Below are positions 1 to 8,170 of a stretch of DNA of 64,000 nucleotides, in pieces. The notes under the pieces are model-generated. The model did not search any database. It worked only from the letters and a program-made list of their open reading frames with translations, and was not told where the DNA came from. The position numbers and the translations under genes are program-made. Numbering within the stretch: position 1 is the first letter of the stretch; the number at the start of each line of letters is the position of its first letter. The stretch spans positions 91,841 to 155,840 of the forward strand of contig CAYPWY010000001.1 in the NCBI GenBank assembly GCA_964414835.1, given 5' to 3'. The stretch is from Eshraghiella sp964414835 (GTDB lineage Bacteria > Bacillota > Clostridia > Lachnospirales > Lachnospiraceae).

Positions 1-107
1 CCCTCATTTTTGAGAACTGCCACAGCTTTCTCTTTGCTGTCAGCCTCTATGGTTCCCTTTTTCTCTTTGCCTTCTTTAGTTATCACCTTATATGTGAAAT
101 TAGCCAT
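1..107 (-). CDS. pilC: PilC/GspF-type inner membrane platform protein, N-terminus only
   Basis: The first 35 codons, starting at an ATG at 107, read MANFTYKVITKEGKEKKG and then run off the left edge. This opening (short beta strand, K-x-G-K, then an E-A-D-S-K-x-x-A-V-x-x-L helix) is the usual start of PilC/GspF type II secretion family proteins, the membrane platform against which the pilus ATPases work. It follows pilB and pilT in the same direction, which supports the call. Only about a tenth of the usual protein is present, so nothing can be said about its membrane segments. Confidence 0.75.
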   Translation of the reverse strand, partial: MANFTYKVITKEGKEKKGTIEADSKEKAVAVLKNE

Positions 108-389
108 ATATACCCTCTACCCTTCTGTCCATATTTGTCCGTTTTATTGGACAGATCACTTTATAAATATGTACTTATATAATTATATATTAGCATTAAT
201 GGTTCTTTAAATCAAGCATATTGATTATTTTTTTCACATTTTTTCACATTTTTTCACATTTAAGCAATTTCGCAGCATAAATACATTTTTGCGGTGTCAT
301 GTAAAACAAAACAGGTCTGCACGTCACTCATTAAAATTAATTTTTGCTATAAGGATTGCGGTCAAACGCATCATTTCTATTATATTATA
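108..389. other. intergenic stretch upstream of pilC
   Basis: This gap of about 280 bases between the pilT stop and the pilC start is AT-rich and holds no convincing gene; the short open frames across it are low-complexity. It contains a three-fold 10-bp tandem repeat (231-260) and its right end runs into a pentanucleotide repeat. It probably carries the leader and any separate promoter of pilC, but I see no strong -35/-10 pair on the minus strand. Confidence 0.5.
231..260. repeat. three perfect tandem copies of a 10-bp unit (TTTTCACATT)
   Basis: The unit TTTTCACATT occurs three times head to tail without mismatch, about 125 bp upstream of the pilC start. Minus-strand RNA would carry AATGTGAAAA three times. 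One copy per DNA turn would suit a protein-binding array, but replication slippage is the simpler explanation. Confidence 0.8.
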
Positions 390-401
390 TTATATTATAT
401 T
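379..401. repeat. pentanucleotide (TATTA)n tract at the 3' end of pilT
   Basis: Between 379 and 401 the plus strand is a run of the 5-bp unit TATTA, four or more copies. The last codons and stop of pilT (N-I-I-stop) lie inside it. Adding or losing one unit would shift the frame only at the final residues, and stops are available in the shifted frames, so any effect on PilT would be limited to its extreme C-terminus. Confidence 0.75.
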
Positions 402-1451
402 AATCTTCCTTTCGAGCGCCGTGCTGTCCTGTGCAAAGTTCAATGCTGTATCAGAGGAAATTTCGCCGCGCATTACGAGGTCCAAAAGTGCATCATCCAT
501 AGTGTTCATACCCAGCTTCTTGCTGGTCTGTATCATAGAATCAATCTGAAATGTTTTATTTTCTCTTACAAGGTTCTTGATTGCCGTAGTCATAAGCATC
601 ACTTCAAAAGCTCCCACTCGTCTGTGTTTATCTACGGTAGGAACAAGCTGCTGCGATATAACCGCCTCCAAAACCATAGCCAGCTGCACTCTTATCTGCT
701 GTTGCTGATGAGGAGGAAAAACATCAATGATACGGTCTATTGTACTGGCAGCACCTATTGTATGCAACGTTGAAAAAACAAGATGTCCCGTCTCCGCTGC
801 CGTTATTGCTATTGAGATAGTCTCAAGGTCACGCATCTCTCCCACAAGGATAACATCAGGGTCCTCTCTGAGAGCAGCTCTCAGTGCATTGGCATAGCTG
901 TTGGAGTCTATTCCGATTTCTCTCTGGTTAACCATTGATTTCTTATGATGGTGCAAATACTCTATCGGGTCTTCAAGGGTAATAATATGTGCAGAGGTGT
1001 TGTCGTTGATTTTGTCTATAAGCGATGCAAGTGTGGTGGATTTACCGCTTCCCGTAGGCCCTGTAACTAGAACCAGCCCCCTTTTTTTGCGATGCAAATC
1101 TATAACAGACCGTGGAAGCCCCAAATCCTCCGGCTTAGGTATCTGAGTTCCCACAAGCCTGATAGCAGCTGCAAGGGAACCTCTCTGGTTAAATGCGTTA
1201 ACCCTGTACCTTCCCAGACTTGGTATACCCCATGAAAAGTCCACCTCACCTTTTTGATTGAGGGTATCAAGCTGTTTTTCGTTCATTATTGATTTAATTA
1301 TTGCATCTGTATCGTTTGGAAGAAGACGCGGGAAGTCCATATCTATAAGTTCTCCTGCAACCCTCATCTTCGGCGGCACCCCTACCGTAATGTGCACGTC
1401 AGATGCCGTATTATCCTTTGCAATCTTCATTAACTCTTCTATTGTAACCAT
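390..1451 (-). CDS. pilT: type IV pilus retraction ATPase PilT
   Basis: This 353-residue protein matches the length and motifs of PilT hexameric ATPases, which drive pilus retraction from the cytoplasmic face of the membrane. Walker A GPTGSGKST is at 131-139, an Asp box with an ITLEDPIEY segment around 157-164, Walker B DVILVGEMRD at about 199-208, and the His box GHLVFSTLHT near 219-228. The ATG follows a GGGAGG ribosome site. It sits between pilB and pilC. The C-terminus ends in a pentanucleotide repeat. Assignment as PilT rather than PilB rests on the short N-terminus and the absence of the zinc-binding cysteine cluster. Confidence 0.93.
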   Translation of the reverse strand: MVTIEELMKIAKDNTASDVHITVGVPPKMRVAGELIDMDFPRLLPNDTDAIIKSIMNEKQLDTLNQKGEVDFSWGIPSLGRYRVNAFNQRGSLAAAIRLVGTQIPKPEDLGLPRSVIDLHRKKRGLVLVTGPTGSGKSTTLASLIDKINDNTSAHIITLEDPIEYLHHHKKSMVNQREIGIDSNSYANALRAALREDPDVILVGEMRDLETISIAITAAETGHLVFSTLHTIGAASTIDRIIDVFPPHQQQQIRVQLAMVLEAVISQQLVPTVDKHRRVGAFEVMLMTTAIKNLVRENKTFQIDSMIQTSKKLGMNTMDDALLDLVMRGEISSDTALNFAQDSTALERKINII

Positions 1452-1510
1452 TTTATATCCTCCCGCTCCATGAGGAACTTAATAATTATTTCAAGCGGCT
1501 TTGTTCATAT

Positions 1511-3217
1511 TTATTCGTCATCCGCTTCATATGTTATCTTCATCATCTCCGCAAATGAGGTCGTTCCATTCAGAACATATTTTGCCGCCGCCTGTCTCAG
1601 CGTTGACATTCCCTCAAGCTGTGCCTGTTTTGTTATTTCATCAGCATTAGCCCTGCCCGCAATAAGATTACTGATTTTATGAGTTATAGGCATTATTTCG
1701 TATACACCGATTCGTCCGTAGTAGCCTGTATGTCCGCAGACCTCGCATCCGCAAGGCTCTTTTAACAGAATCTGCTCCGTTGTGGGCACCCCAAGCTTTT
1801 TTTTCTCTTCATCGGTGGCTGCTCTTGTTGTCTTACACTCGCAAAGCCTTCTGACAAGTCTCTGTGCAATTATTCCCACAAGGGAATCGCCGAGAAGATA
1901 AGGCTCAACGCCCATATCAATAAGTCGGGACACCGACGCCGCCGTAGAGTTGGTATGAAGTGTACTTACAACAAGGTGTCCGGTTATTGATGCCTTAACT
2001 GCAATTCCGGCAGTTTCACCGTCTCGAATCTCGCCTATCATTATTATGTCAGGGTCCTGACGGAGTATAGAACGCAGGGCACTGGCAAATGTAAGGTCCG
2101 CCTTCGGGTTGACCTGAACCTGATTAACCCCGTCCACATTGGCCTCCACCGGGTCCTCTACGGTTACAATATTAACCTCGTCACTGGCAAGCTCACTTAA
2201 TGCCGTATAAAGCGTTGTTGATTTACCGCTTCCGGTAGGCCCTGTAACCAGAATGATTCCGTGGGGATTTTTAAGGATATTTTCAAATTTAGCCAAATCC
2301 TGAGATGTCAATCCCAAATCCTTTTTATCACGTCTGAATCCTTCCTTGGATGCAAGTCGCATAACAACCTTCTCGCCAAATACGGTAGGCAGGTTGCTGA
2401 CACGTATATCGTATTCTTTACGGTCAACAATCATTGTAATACGGCCATCCTGCGGCTTTCTTTTTTCCGAAATATCCATGCCTGAGATAACCTTAAGTCT
2501 GGCAACTATTGCCGAATACAGGCTCTTGTCATATTTGATGGACTCACGAAGCACACCATCCACCCTGTATCGGACCTTAACCATATACTCAAAAGGTTCA
2601 ATATGTATATCGGAAGCCCTCTGTCTTACCGCCTGTTCTATAATACCACGCACTAACTGTACAATAGGAGAGCTTTCAATGTCCTCCTTACGCACATCAT
2701 CGTCTTCATCAGCTTCAAGGTAGCTTTGCTGTTCCTGACGAAACTGCTCTGCCACTGCCATCGCCTGTGACTGCCCGAAATATTTATCTATCATGGCAGT
2801 TATATCGTTACCGTTGGCAAGATATGGCAGCACTGTCATTCCAGTAATAATACTGACATCATCAATTGCCATAATATCCATAGGATTATCCATGGCAACC
2901 TTAAGAACATTTACCTGTTTGCTGTCCAGAGCAAATGGCAATACAACATATTTACGGATTATATCCTCATTTACCATATGAAGCGCCGTTTCATCTATAT
3001 TTATCTTACGAAGGTCTACGTATTCAATATCAAGCTGTTTGCAAAGCTCATTATTAATCTCATCCTGAGTTACAAAGCCTAATGAAACCAGTGCCTCACC
3101 GATTTTGATTTTTTTGGTTTTCTGCTCTGTCAAAGCCCGTTCCAGCTGTTCCTGGTTTATCTTACCGTTTTTCAAAAATATGTCGCCTATTCTCAGGCTT
3201 TTTCTCCTATATGCCAT
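1511..3217 (-). CDS. pilB: type IV pilus assembly ATPase PilB
   Basis: This 568-residue protein has the PilB/GspE architecture. An N-terminal MshEN domain starts at R-I-G-D-I-F-L near residue 9; in PilB-type proteins this domain can bind c-di-GMP. The central ATPase has Walker A at 326-334, Walker B DIIMIGEIRD near 390-399 and a His box near 413-422. The GspE-type tetracysteine zinc site is at Cys459, 461, 491 and 494 (Cys489 is also there). It powers pilus polymerisation and is the first recognised pilus gene of the operon, 59 bp before pilT. An HD-GYP c-di-GMP phosphodiesterase is encoded 12 kb away, so c-di-GMP control is plausible but not shown here. Confidence 0.93.
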   Translation of the reverse strand: MAYRRKSLRIGDIFLKNGKINQEQLERALTEQKTKKIKIGEALVSLGFVTQDEINNELCKQLDIEYVDLRKINIDETALHMVNEDIIRKYVVLPFALDSKQVNVLKVAMDNPMDIMAIDDVSIITGMTVLPYLANGNDITAMIDKYFGQSQAMAVAEQFRQEQQSYLEADEDDDVRKEDIESSPIVQLVRGIIEQAVRQRASDIHIEPFEYMVKVRYRVDGVLRESIKYDKSLYSAIVARLKVISGMDISEKRKPQDGRITMIVDRKEYDIRVSNLPTVFGEKVVMRLASKEGFRRDKKDLGLTSQDLAKFENILKNPHGIILVTGPTGSGKSTTLYTALSELASDEVNIVTVEDPVEANVDGVNQVQVNPKADLTFASALRSILRQDPDIIMIGEIRDGETAGIAVKASITGHLVVSTLHTNSTAASVSRLIDMGVEPYLLGDSLVGIIAQRLVRRLCECKTTRAATDEEKKKLGVPTTEQILLKEPCGCEVCGHTGYYGRIGVYEIMPITHKISNLIAGRANADEITKQAQLEGMSTLRQAAAKYVLNGTTSFAEMMKITYEADDE

Positions 3218-3238
3218 ATTACCTTCTCCTTATTTAGA

Positions 3239-4399
3239 TTAATCCACCGCAATATCTGTATAAGTATATGCCGAATTAATTTCAGCCTGCACCGCTGCCA
3301 AAGCATCCTCATAACCGGTTCCGCATACATATCGTTCCTCCGGATTATTGGTTGCCATGGTCCATTCTCCATCCATGCTGATTATTGCATCAGAATACAT
3401 AAAGCAAAACCAGCTTTCAAGATATTGGTTAGGATTATCCGAATCGTATGTGGGCATAACTATATTGCCTTTATAAAAAAGCAGCACATAATTCTCATGC
3501 TTTTGCTCAAACCCGGAATCATTATATGCAAGCACCGCTTTTTCAAACTTAAAATCCTCCGCACTTTCATTACTGTCCCTGAACAGATAATTTATATCTC
3601 CCGTCACTTCATAGGACATATGGCTTGTAGTATCTTCAACAGCATTCACTATGACCTGAATATTGCCGGCAGCCAGTTCCTTCACTACATCAAGATTAAC
3701 ATCCTTGGGGTCATTAACATACCTGTCAGCCTCTTCTATGGTATACTTCATCTCCAGTGTATCAAAATAGTATCCTCTTGAGGCGGCAGCCTGTTCATCG
3801 GCTTTGCAGGTAATAGTTATCTCATCACCTATGGAAAGTCTGGAGGTTCTGTCAATTTCGTATTCCAAAGAAGCCAGATATTCGTTATCCGACTCATTGG
3901 AATATGCAGCATATACATAAGGACTGACACCACCTGTTATTATTTTAACATCTTCAAAAGCATCCAGCATATCGCCTTCTTCAAGACCGCTTACTTCAAT
4001 CACTCTTGTGACGCCTTCAACCTCTATATCCAGTTTTTCGGCAAGTGCCTCATCATAGGAAACCGTCAGGGTGATTCTGTCTCCGTTGGATAAATTGTTT
4101 TCAATATCAAGAGAGTAAGCAAGACCGTCAACGAAACTTTCATACCGGCTCCTGACATCCTCAATATCCTTCCCGTCAGCAAGGGCATTATAAATCCCCA
4201 TCTCATCAAGAGTCATGGCCGCTTTCCCTCTGCCGTTAAATCCCTCAACTTTAACAAGCACATACTTGGATATGCGGAATTGTTGTTTTTCGGTCATATT
4301 AACTTTAATTATTATAAGCACTGCAAGTATTATTACCGGCACTGCTATTTTGATTATAAGTCCTGTAAGTCTGCGTCTGTTCATATTATTACTTACCAT
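3239..4399 (-). CDS. unrecognised single-pass membrane protein with two related extracytoplasmic repeats, upstream of pilB
   Basis: I do not recognise the family. The 386-residue protein has a short basic N-terminus (N-R-R-R), one membrane segment at about residues 13-33 with no visible cleavage site, then an acidic extracytoplasmic part. Two stretches, around residues 92-145 and 170-225, share the pattern of N-G-D or I-G-D, alternating hydrophobics, then a hydrophobic Y/V-x-V-x-x-L segment, suggesting two copies of a beta-rich domain. The C-terminal 100 residues are separate and tyrosine-rich. It ends 21 bp before pilB and probably shares its transcript. A role at the pilus base or in sensing the cell surface is only a guess from position. 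A second ATG 15 bp downstream could be the start. Confidence 0.7.
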   Translation of the reverse strand: MVSNNMNRRRLTGLIIKIAVPVIILAVLIIIKVNMTEKQQFRISKYVLVKVEGFNGRGKAAMTLDEMGIYNALADGKDIEDVRSRYESFVDGLAYSLDIENNLSNGDRITLTVSYDEALAEKLDIEVEGVTRVIEVSGLEEGDMLDAFEDVKIITGGVSPYVYAAYSNESDNEYLASLEYEIDRTSRLSIGDEITITCKADEQAAASRGYYFDTLEMKYTIEEADRYVNDPKDVNLDVVKELAAGNIQVIVNAVEDTTSHMSYEVTGDINYLFRDSNESAEDFKFEKAVLAYNDSGFEQKHENYVLLFYKGNIVMPTYDSDNPNQYLESWFCFMYSDAIISMDGEWTMATNNPEERYVCGTGYEDALAAVQAEINSAYTYTDIAVD

Positions 4400-4551
4400 T
4401 CCATAGCCGGGAAAATTTTCTGATTACAAAAAGGTCATAAACACCCATACTCTACTATTATATTATCACATTCCATTTGTAAAAACAAGTGCGGCCCCTA
4501 ATTCTTTAACTCTATACCACAAACTTCCATAATCCAACTATAACAAAATCC

Positions 4552-4579
4552 TTGACAGTGAAAATCTTCGTGATATAAT
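4552..4579 (+). promoter_or_regulatory. sigma-A promoter of the AEC transporter gene
   Basis: TTGACA (4552-4557) and TATAAT (4574-4579), both full consensus, are separated by 16 bp and lie 33 bp upstream of the ATG at 4613, with an AGGAG ribosome site between. Confidence 0.85.
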
Positions 4580-4612
4580 TACAACTGCTTATTTTCAGAA
4601 CAGGAGTACGCT

Positions 4613-5533
4613 ATGTTTTTTTCAATCACGTTAATATCAGTAGTTGTCATGCTTTTATATTCCGTTCCGGGTTTTATCCTGATTAAAACACGTATGATTA
4701 AATCCGCTGCCATACCGGCATTTGCCACAGTGTTAATGTATGTATGCCAGCCGTGTCTCACAATATACTCCTTTCAGAAGGCTGATTTTTCCATAAAGCT
4801 TGTGAAACAGCTTGGCATATTTTTTGTACTGGCACTGATTATCCAGATTATATTTCTTGGGATTTTCTATTTGATTTTCCGCAAAAAATACGAAACCATC
4901 AAGTACCGGGTGTGTACCCTTGCAACTGCACTTGGCAACTGCACATTTATGGGCGTGCCGCTGTTGGAGGCACTTTTTCCTCAACACCCGGAAACAGTGA
5001 TGTTTTCGTTAGCGTTTTTTTTAGCAATGAGTATACTTTGCTGGACTGTAGTATCATATATTATAATGCAGGATAAGAAATTTATCAGTGTAAAAAAGCT
5101 TTTCTTAAACCCTGCAATGATTTCAATGGTGGCTGCCATACCGATTTTTGTAAGCGGTCTGCAGATTCCCGATGCGATTATGAATGTAATCACCTTGTTG
5201 GGAAGAATGACAACGCCGCTTTGTATGCTGGTTCTCGGCATGAGGCTTGCGACTGTTCCGATTAAGCCCATATTTACAAGCGGTCTTCAGTATTTCGCCA
5301 TTGGCATAAAACAGCTTCTTTTGCCCCTTGTAACATTTCTTTTGGTATATTTTCTGCCTATTGATGCAGTTATGAAGCAGACACTTTTTATACTGGCGGC
5401 TACGCCTGTTGCAAGCGTCGTCTTAAATTTCGCAGAGATGCTCGGTGAAGGTCAGGATGTGGCTGCTAATGTAGTTCTGCTTGGCACATTATCCAGTATC
5501 GTAACGATTCCTCTTATGAGTCTTTTGTTATAG
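4613..5533 (+). CDS. AEC family (auxin efflux carrier-like) membrane transporter
   Basis: The 306-residue protein is hydrophobic along its length, with about ten membrane segments in two halves. It has the family-typical G-N-C-T-F-M-G-V-P-L segment near residue 107 and a matching C-terminal helix with A-T-P-V-A-S-V near 266. Bacterial AEC proteins export or import small organic anions such as malate or malonate; the substrate cannot be told from sequence. It is a single-gene unit on the plus strand with its own consensus promoter. It ends only 10 bp from the convergent sigG gene, and no terminator hairpin is visible between them. Confidence 0.85.
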   Translation: MFFSITLISVVVMLLYSVPGFILIKTRMIKSAAIPAFATVLMYVCQPCLTIYSFQKADFSIKLVKQLGIFFVLALIIQIIFLGIFYLIFRKKYETIKYRVCTLATALGNCTFMGVPLLEALFPQHPETVMFSLAFFLAMSILCWTVVSYIIMQDKKFISVKKLFLNPAMISMVAAIPIFVSGLQIPDAIMNVITLLGRMTTPLCMLVLGMRLATVPIKPIFTSGLQYFAIGIKQLLLPLVTFLLVYFLPIDAVMKQTLFILAATPVASVVLNFAEMLGEGQDVAANVVLLGTLSSIVTIPLMSLLL

Positions 5534-5543
5534 AATATTCAGA

Positions 5544-6320
5544 CTAGGTTAAATAATTGCGCATTGCTTTCAGTGCATTTTTTTCCAGACGGCTGACCTG
5601 CGCCTGGGATATATTTATCTCTTTCGCCACCTCCATCTGGGTTTTTCCTGCAAAAAACCTAAGACGTATTATTTCTTTCTCCCTCTCTCCAAGTCTGGAA
5701 ATGGCATCACGCAGTGCAAGACTGCTGACCCAGTTATCCTCAACACTTTTGGTGTCGCTTATCTGATCCATTACATACAGCGTATCGCCCCCGTCACTGT
5801 ACACCGGCTCATAAAGGGATACCGGACTTTGAATCGCATCAAGTGCAAAGACTATGTCCTCCTTATCAACTCCTATTTCCGTGGCTATTTCGTTGATAGT
5901 GGGCTCCTTTTGTTTTTCCTTCATAAGCCGCTCTTTGGCATAAATTGCTTTGTATGCCGTATCCCTGAGAGAACGGGATACTCTTATCTGACTGTTATCA
6001 CGCAAAAATCGTCTTATCTCACCGATTATCATCGGAACCGCATAAGTGCTGAATTTTACCTGCTGGCTAAGGTCAAAATTGTCAATCGCCTTAATCAGTC
6101 CTATACATCCAATCTGAAACAAATCATCAAGATTTTCTCCGCTTGCTGAAAACCTTTGAACCACACTGAGTACAAGACGCAGATTTCCCTTGATATATTT
6201 TTCCCTTGCCGCCTGGTTTCCCGCCTTAATCTGTATCATCAACCGGTCTTTTTCTTCTTGTGAAAGTATTGGGAGCTTGGATGTGTTCACTCCGCAGATT
6301 TCAACTTTGTACGCTGCCAT
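5544..6320 (-). CDS. sigG: late forespore sigma factor SigG
   Basis: This 258-residue sigma-70 family protein begins with the SigG-type lead K-V-E-I-C-G-V-N-T-S-K-L-P. Region 2 follows (N-L-R-L-V-L-S-V-V-Q-R-F, D-D-L-F-Q-I-G-C-I-G-L-I-K-A-I-D-N-F), then region 3, and region 4 ends with the H-T-H segment T-Q-M-E-V-A-K-E-I-N-I-S-Q-A-Q-V-S-R-L. SigG directs late gene expression in the engulfed forespore. It lies downstream of spoIIGA-sigE as in Bacillus and most Clostridia. The 125-bp gap before it probably holds its own forespore promoter, which I could not pin to a consensus. Confidence 0.95.
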   Translation of the reverse strand: MAAYKVEICGVNTSKLPILSQEEKDRLMIQIKAGNQAAREKYIKGNLRLVLSVVQRFSASGENLDDLFQIGCIGLIKAIDNFDLSQQVKFSTYAVPMIIGEIRRFLRDNSQIRVSRSLRDTAYKAIYAKERLMKEKQKEPTINEIATEIGVDKEDIVFALDAIQSPVSLYEPVYSDGGDTLYVMDQISDTKSVEDNWVSSLALRDAISRLGEREKEIIRLRFFAGKTQMEVAKEINISQAQVSRLEKNALKAMRNYLT

Positions 6321-6445
6321 ATTTCATACCTGCCATAAATGTATTTTTTACTTCAATTCGTATATGAAATATGATTAACAAATTGCCCCTGCTCTAATCA
6401 CTGTAAATTTCAAAAAACTTCGGAAATAATTTCCTTAATTTGAGC

Positions 6446-7186
6446 CTATTCGTATTTTACGATTTCCTTCTTGAGCCTTTTGATTATTTTCTTCTCAAGT
6501 CTGGATATGTACGACTGGCTTATGCCAAGTAAATCTGCCACTTCTTTCTGAGTCATCTCAGTATCGTCAGGAGAGGAAAGCCCGAATCTTAAATCAATTA
6601 TGGTCCGCTCCCTCTCATTAAGTCTTTCGATTGCCCTTTTCAAAAGCTTTTTCTCTACCTCATCCTCTATATCACGGTAGATAATATCCTCGTCCGTTCC
6701 TAAAATGTCAGACAGCAAAAGCTCGTTGCCGTCCCAGTCCACATTGAGCGGTTCATCAATAGACACCTCCATGCGGGTCTTGGCATTACGGCGAAGATAC
6801 ATAAGTATCTCGTTTTCTATGCAGCGTGAAGCGTACGTTGCAAGCTTTATGTTTTTCCCCGCATCAAAAGAATTTATGGCTTTAATAAGCCCTATGGTTC
6901 CTATTGAAATTAAATCCTCAACACCTACCCCTGTGTTGTCGAATTTTTTGGCTATGTACACCACAAGCCTCAAATTATGCTCAATCAATATGGATTTTGC
7001 TTTGGTATCAAATTCCGTTCCCAAATCCGCAATAACTTCTGCTTCCTCTTCTGCTTCAAGCGGCGCAGGAAGTACATCCGCCCCGCCTATATAATGAATA
7101 TCTCCCTTCTGCTCTAAAAAAAGACTTCTGAATGACGGTACCATTTTAAATTGAAAGCAATTTGGCATCATTACTTTTAAAAACAT
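6446..7186 (-). CDS. sigE: early mother-cell sigma factor SigE (pro-form)
   Basis: This 246-residue protein closely follows SigE: region 2 contains V-E-D-L-I-S-I-G-T-I-G-L-I-K-A and A-T-Y-A-S-R-C-I-E-N-E-I-L-M-Y-L, and region 4 ends with I-S-Q-S-Y-I-S-R-L-E-K. The first 30 or so residues form a hydrophobic/basic pro-sequence followed by Y-I-G-G-A-D-V-L-P-A-P-L, the conserved segment near where the SpoIIGA protease cuts pro-SigE. I place the start at ATG 7186, nine bases after an AAGGAG site; a TTG nine bases further upstream abuts that site and is a poor start. spoIIGA precedes it by 14 bp. Confidence 0.95.
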   Translation of the reverse strand: MFLKVMMPNCFQFKMVPSFRSLFLEQKGDIHYIGGADVLPAPLEAEEEAEVIADLGTEFDTKAKSILIEHNLRLVVYIAKKFDNTGVGVEDLISIGTIGLIKAINSFDAGKNIKLATYASRCIENEILMYLRRNAKTRMEVSIDEPLNVDWDGNELLLSDILGTDEDIIYRDIEDEVEKKLLKRAIERLNERERTIIDLRFGLSSPDDTEMTQKEVADLLGISQSYISRLEKKIIKRLKKEIVKYE

Positions 7187-7200
7187 TCTTTTCAACTCCT

Positions 7201-8064
7201 TTAACCTTTAGTCCCACTCATCATCTCCGGATGAATAATAATCTTGTACTCTGACTCTTTTGCAAATTTCCCCGAATAAATTGCAAAAAGCGGTTTCTCA
7301 ATTATGTATTCCCCTTTATCATCCGTTATCGTAAGTTTGTCAAATCTAACGACGGGTATAAGTCCATTATCATTTCCTATGGCACTGTATGGTATAAGGT
7401 GATATCCACATTCCGTATAATCGTCAATGATACATCCTATGCAGTCTGCCTGTGCCACGTTGACCGGCTCTCCGTTATATGGGTCCGTAAGAGAATTTCC
7501 TGTATCGCAAAGCGCCTGACCGCAGACACTTTTTCCTTTGTACTCAATAATTACCGAGCACATAAGCGTTCTGACCGCCATCTTCCGTCTGGTAAATTCC
7601 ACACCCCATCTGATTACGGGGACAAACAGAATAGTCCCCATAGCCACAAGCCACAGGTTAGCCATTCCCAGTTTTGCTCCTACATTACATATAAAATACC
7701 CAAACACAGTGTAGTAATACAAAATATGTATGAATCCGCCCAATGCACATGTAATCAGGTACAGCACCCCAACTCCTTTAAATATGGCAGAGATTTTACT
7801 TTTACCGCTGATTGTAAAAATCATAAGTGCGCAGATGCCGAAATATGTAATTACATACCATAACGGATGAAAAAGTCTCAGCAGAATTATCAGGCATACC
7901 CACAGCGTTCCCTCCAGCGCTGCTGCCAGACGTCTTATAAGCCTTATGGCATAGGACTTTGACCTTGCACTGCATTTCACTATAGAATCCGTTATTGCAA
8001 GCACAATGTAATCCATCACAAAATTGATGCAAAACACCACATCTATGTATATCCTGTAGTGCAA
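7201..8064 (-). CDS. spoIIGA: pro-SigE processing protease SpoIIGA, with TTG start
   Basis: SpoIIGA is a membrane-embedded aspartic protease that activates SigE in the mother cell. The protein has five or so N-terminal membrane segments and then a cytoplasmic protease domain with the catalytic motif C-D-T-G-N-S-L-T-D-P (Asp187 from the TTG start). Its N-terminus H-Y-R-I-Y-I-D-V-V-F-C-I-N-F matches the family's short start (M-K-I-Y-L-D-V type). I choose TTG at 8064 because GGGAGG lies exactly 7 nt upstream. An in-frame ATG at 8079 overlaps that Shine-Dalgarno and would add five residues. sigE follows by 14 bp. The ribosome site is part of a perfect inverted repeat. Confidence 0.93.
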   Translation of the reverse strand: MHYRIYIDVVFCINFVMDYIVLAITDSIVKCSARSKSYAIRLIRRLAAALEGTLWVCLIILLRLFHPLWYVITYFGICALMIFTISGKSKISAIFKGVGVLYLITCALGGFIHILYYYTVFGYFICNVGAKLGMANLWLVAMGTILFVPVIRWGVEFTRRKMAVRTLMCSVIIEYKGKSVCGQALCDTGNSLTDPYNGEPVNVAQADCIGCIIDDYTECGYHLIPYSAIGNDNGLIPVVRFDKLTITDDKGEYIIEKPLFAIYSGKFAKESEYKIIIHPEMMSGTKG

Positions 8065-8068
8065 AATT

Positions 8069-8112
8069 AAACCTCCCATCGTTTACATGTCCATTATAAC
8101 GATGGGAGGTTT
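8069..8112 (-). terminator. perfect 15-bp inverted repeat: tpiA terminator that contains the spoIIGA Shine-Dalgarno
   Basis: Arms 8069-8083 and 8098-8112 are exact reverse complements with a 14-nt loop. In minus-strand RNA the 5' arm carries CCTCCC and the 3' arm carries GGGAGG, the spoIIGA ribosome site, followed by TTTAATTTT. RNA reading through from tpiA (stop 58 nt upstream) could form the full stem, which would terminate transcription and also hide the ribosome site. RNA starting at the overlapping promoter begins in the loop and lacks the 5' arm. Confidence 0.8.
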
Positions 8113-8126
8113 TTCCTTGTGTCGAA
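8093..8126 (-). promoter_or_regulatory. predicted Spo0A-dependent spoIIG promoter
   Basis: On the minus strand TATAAT (8098-8093) lies in the hairpin loop. The sequence TTCGACA (8126-8120), exact complement of the Spo0A box TGTCGAA, lies 21 bp upstream. There is no usual -35 at 17 bp (CACAAG). A widely spaced -35/-10 with a Spo0A box over the -35 is the known design of the Bacillus subtilis spoIIG promoter. A second, imperfect box (TGACAAA) is at 8154-8160. The predicted transcript start is about 8086. Confidence 0.7.
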
Positions 8127-8170
8127 ATGTGTAATTGTTTTATTAAAATTAAATGACAAAGCCTGACATT

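Noticed and set aside
294..773. Plus-strand open frame of 159 codons at the left edge
   Set aside because: Mostly antisense to pilT, cysteine/histidine-rich without pattern, no ribosome site.
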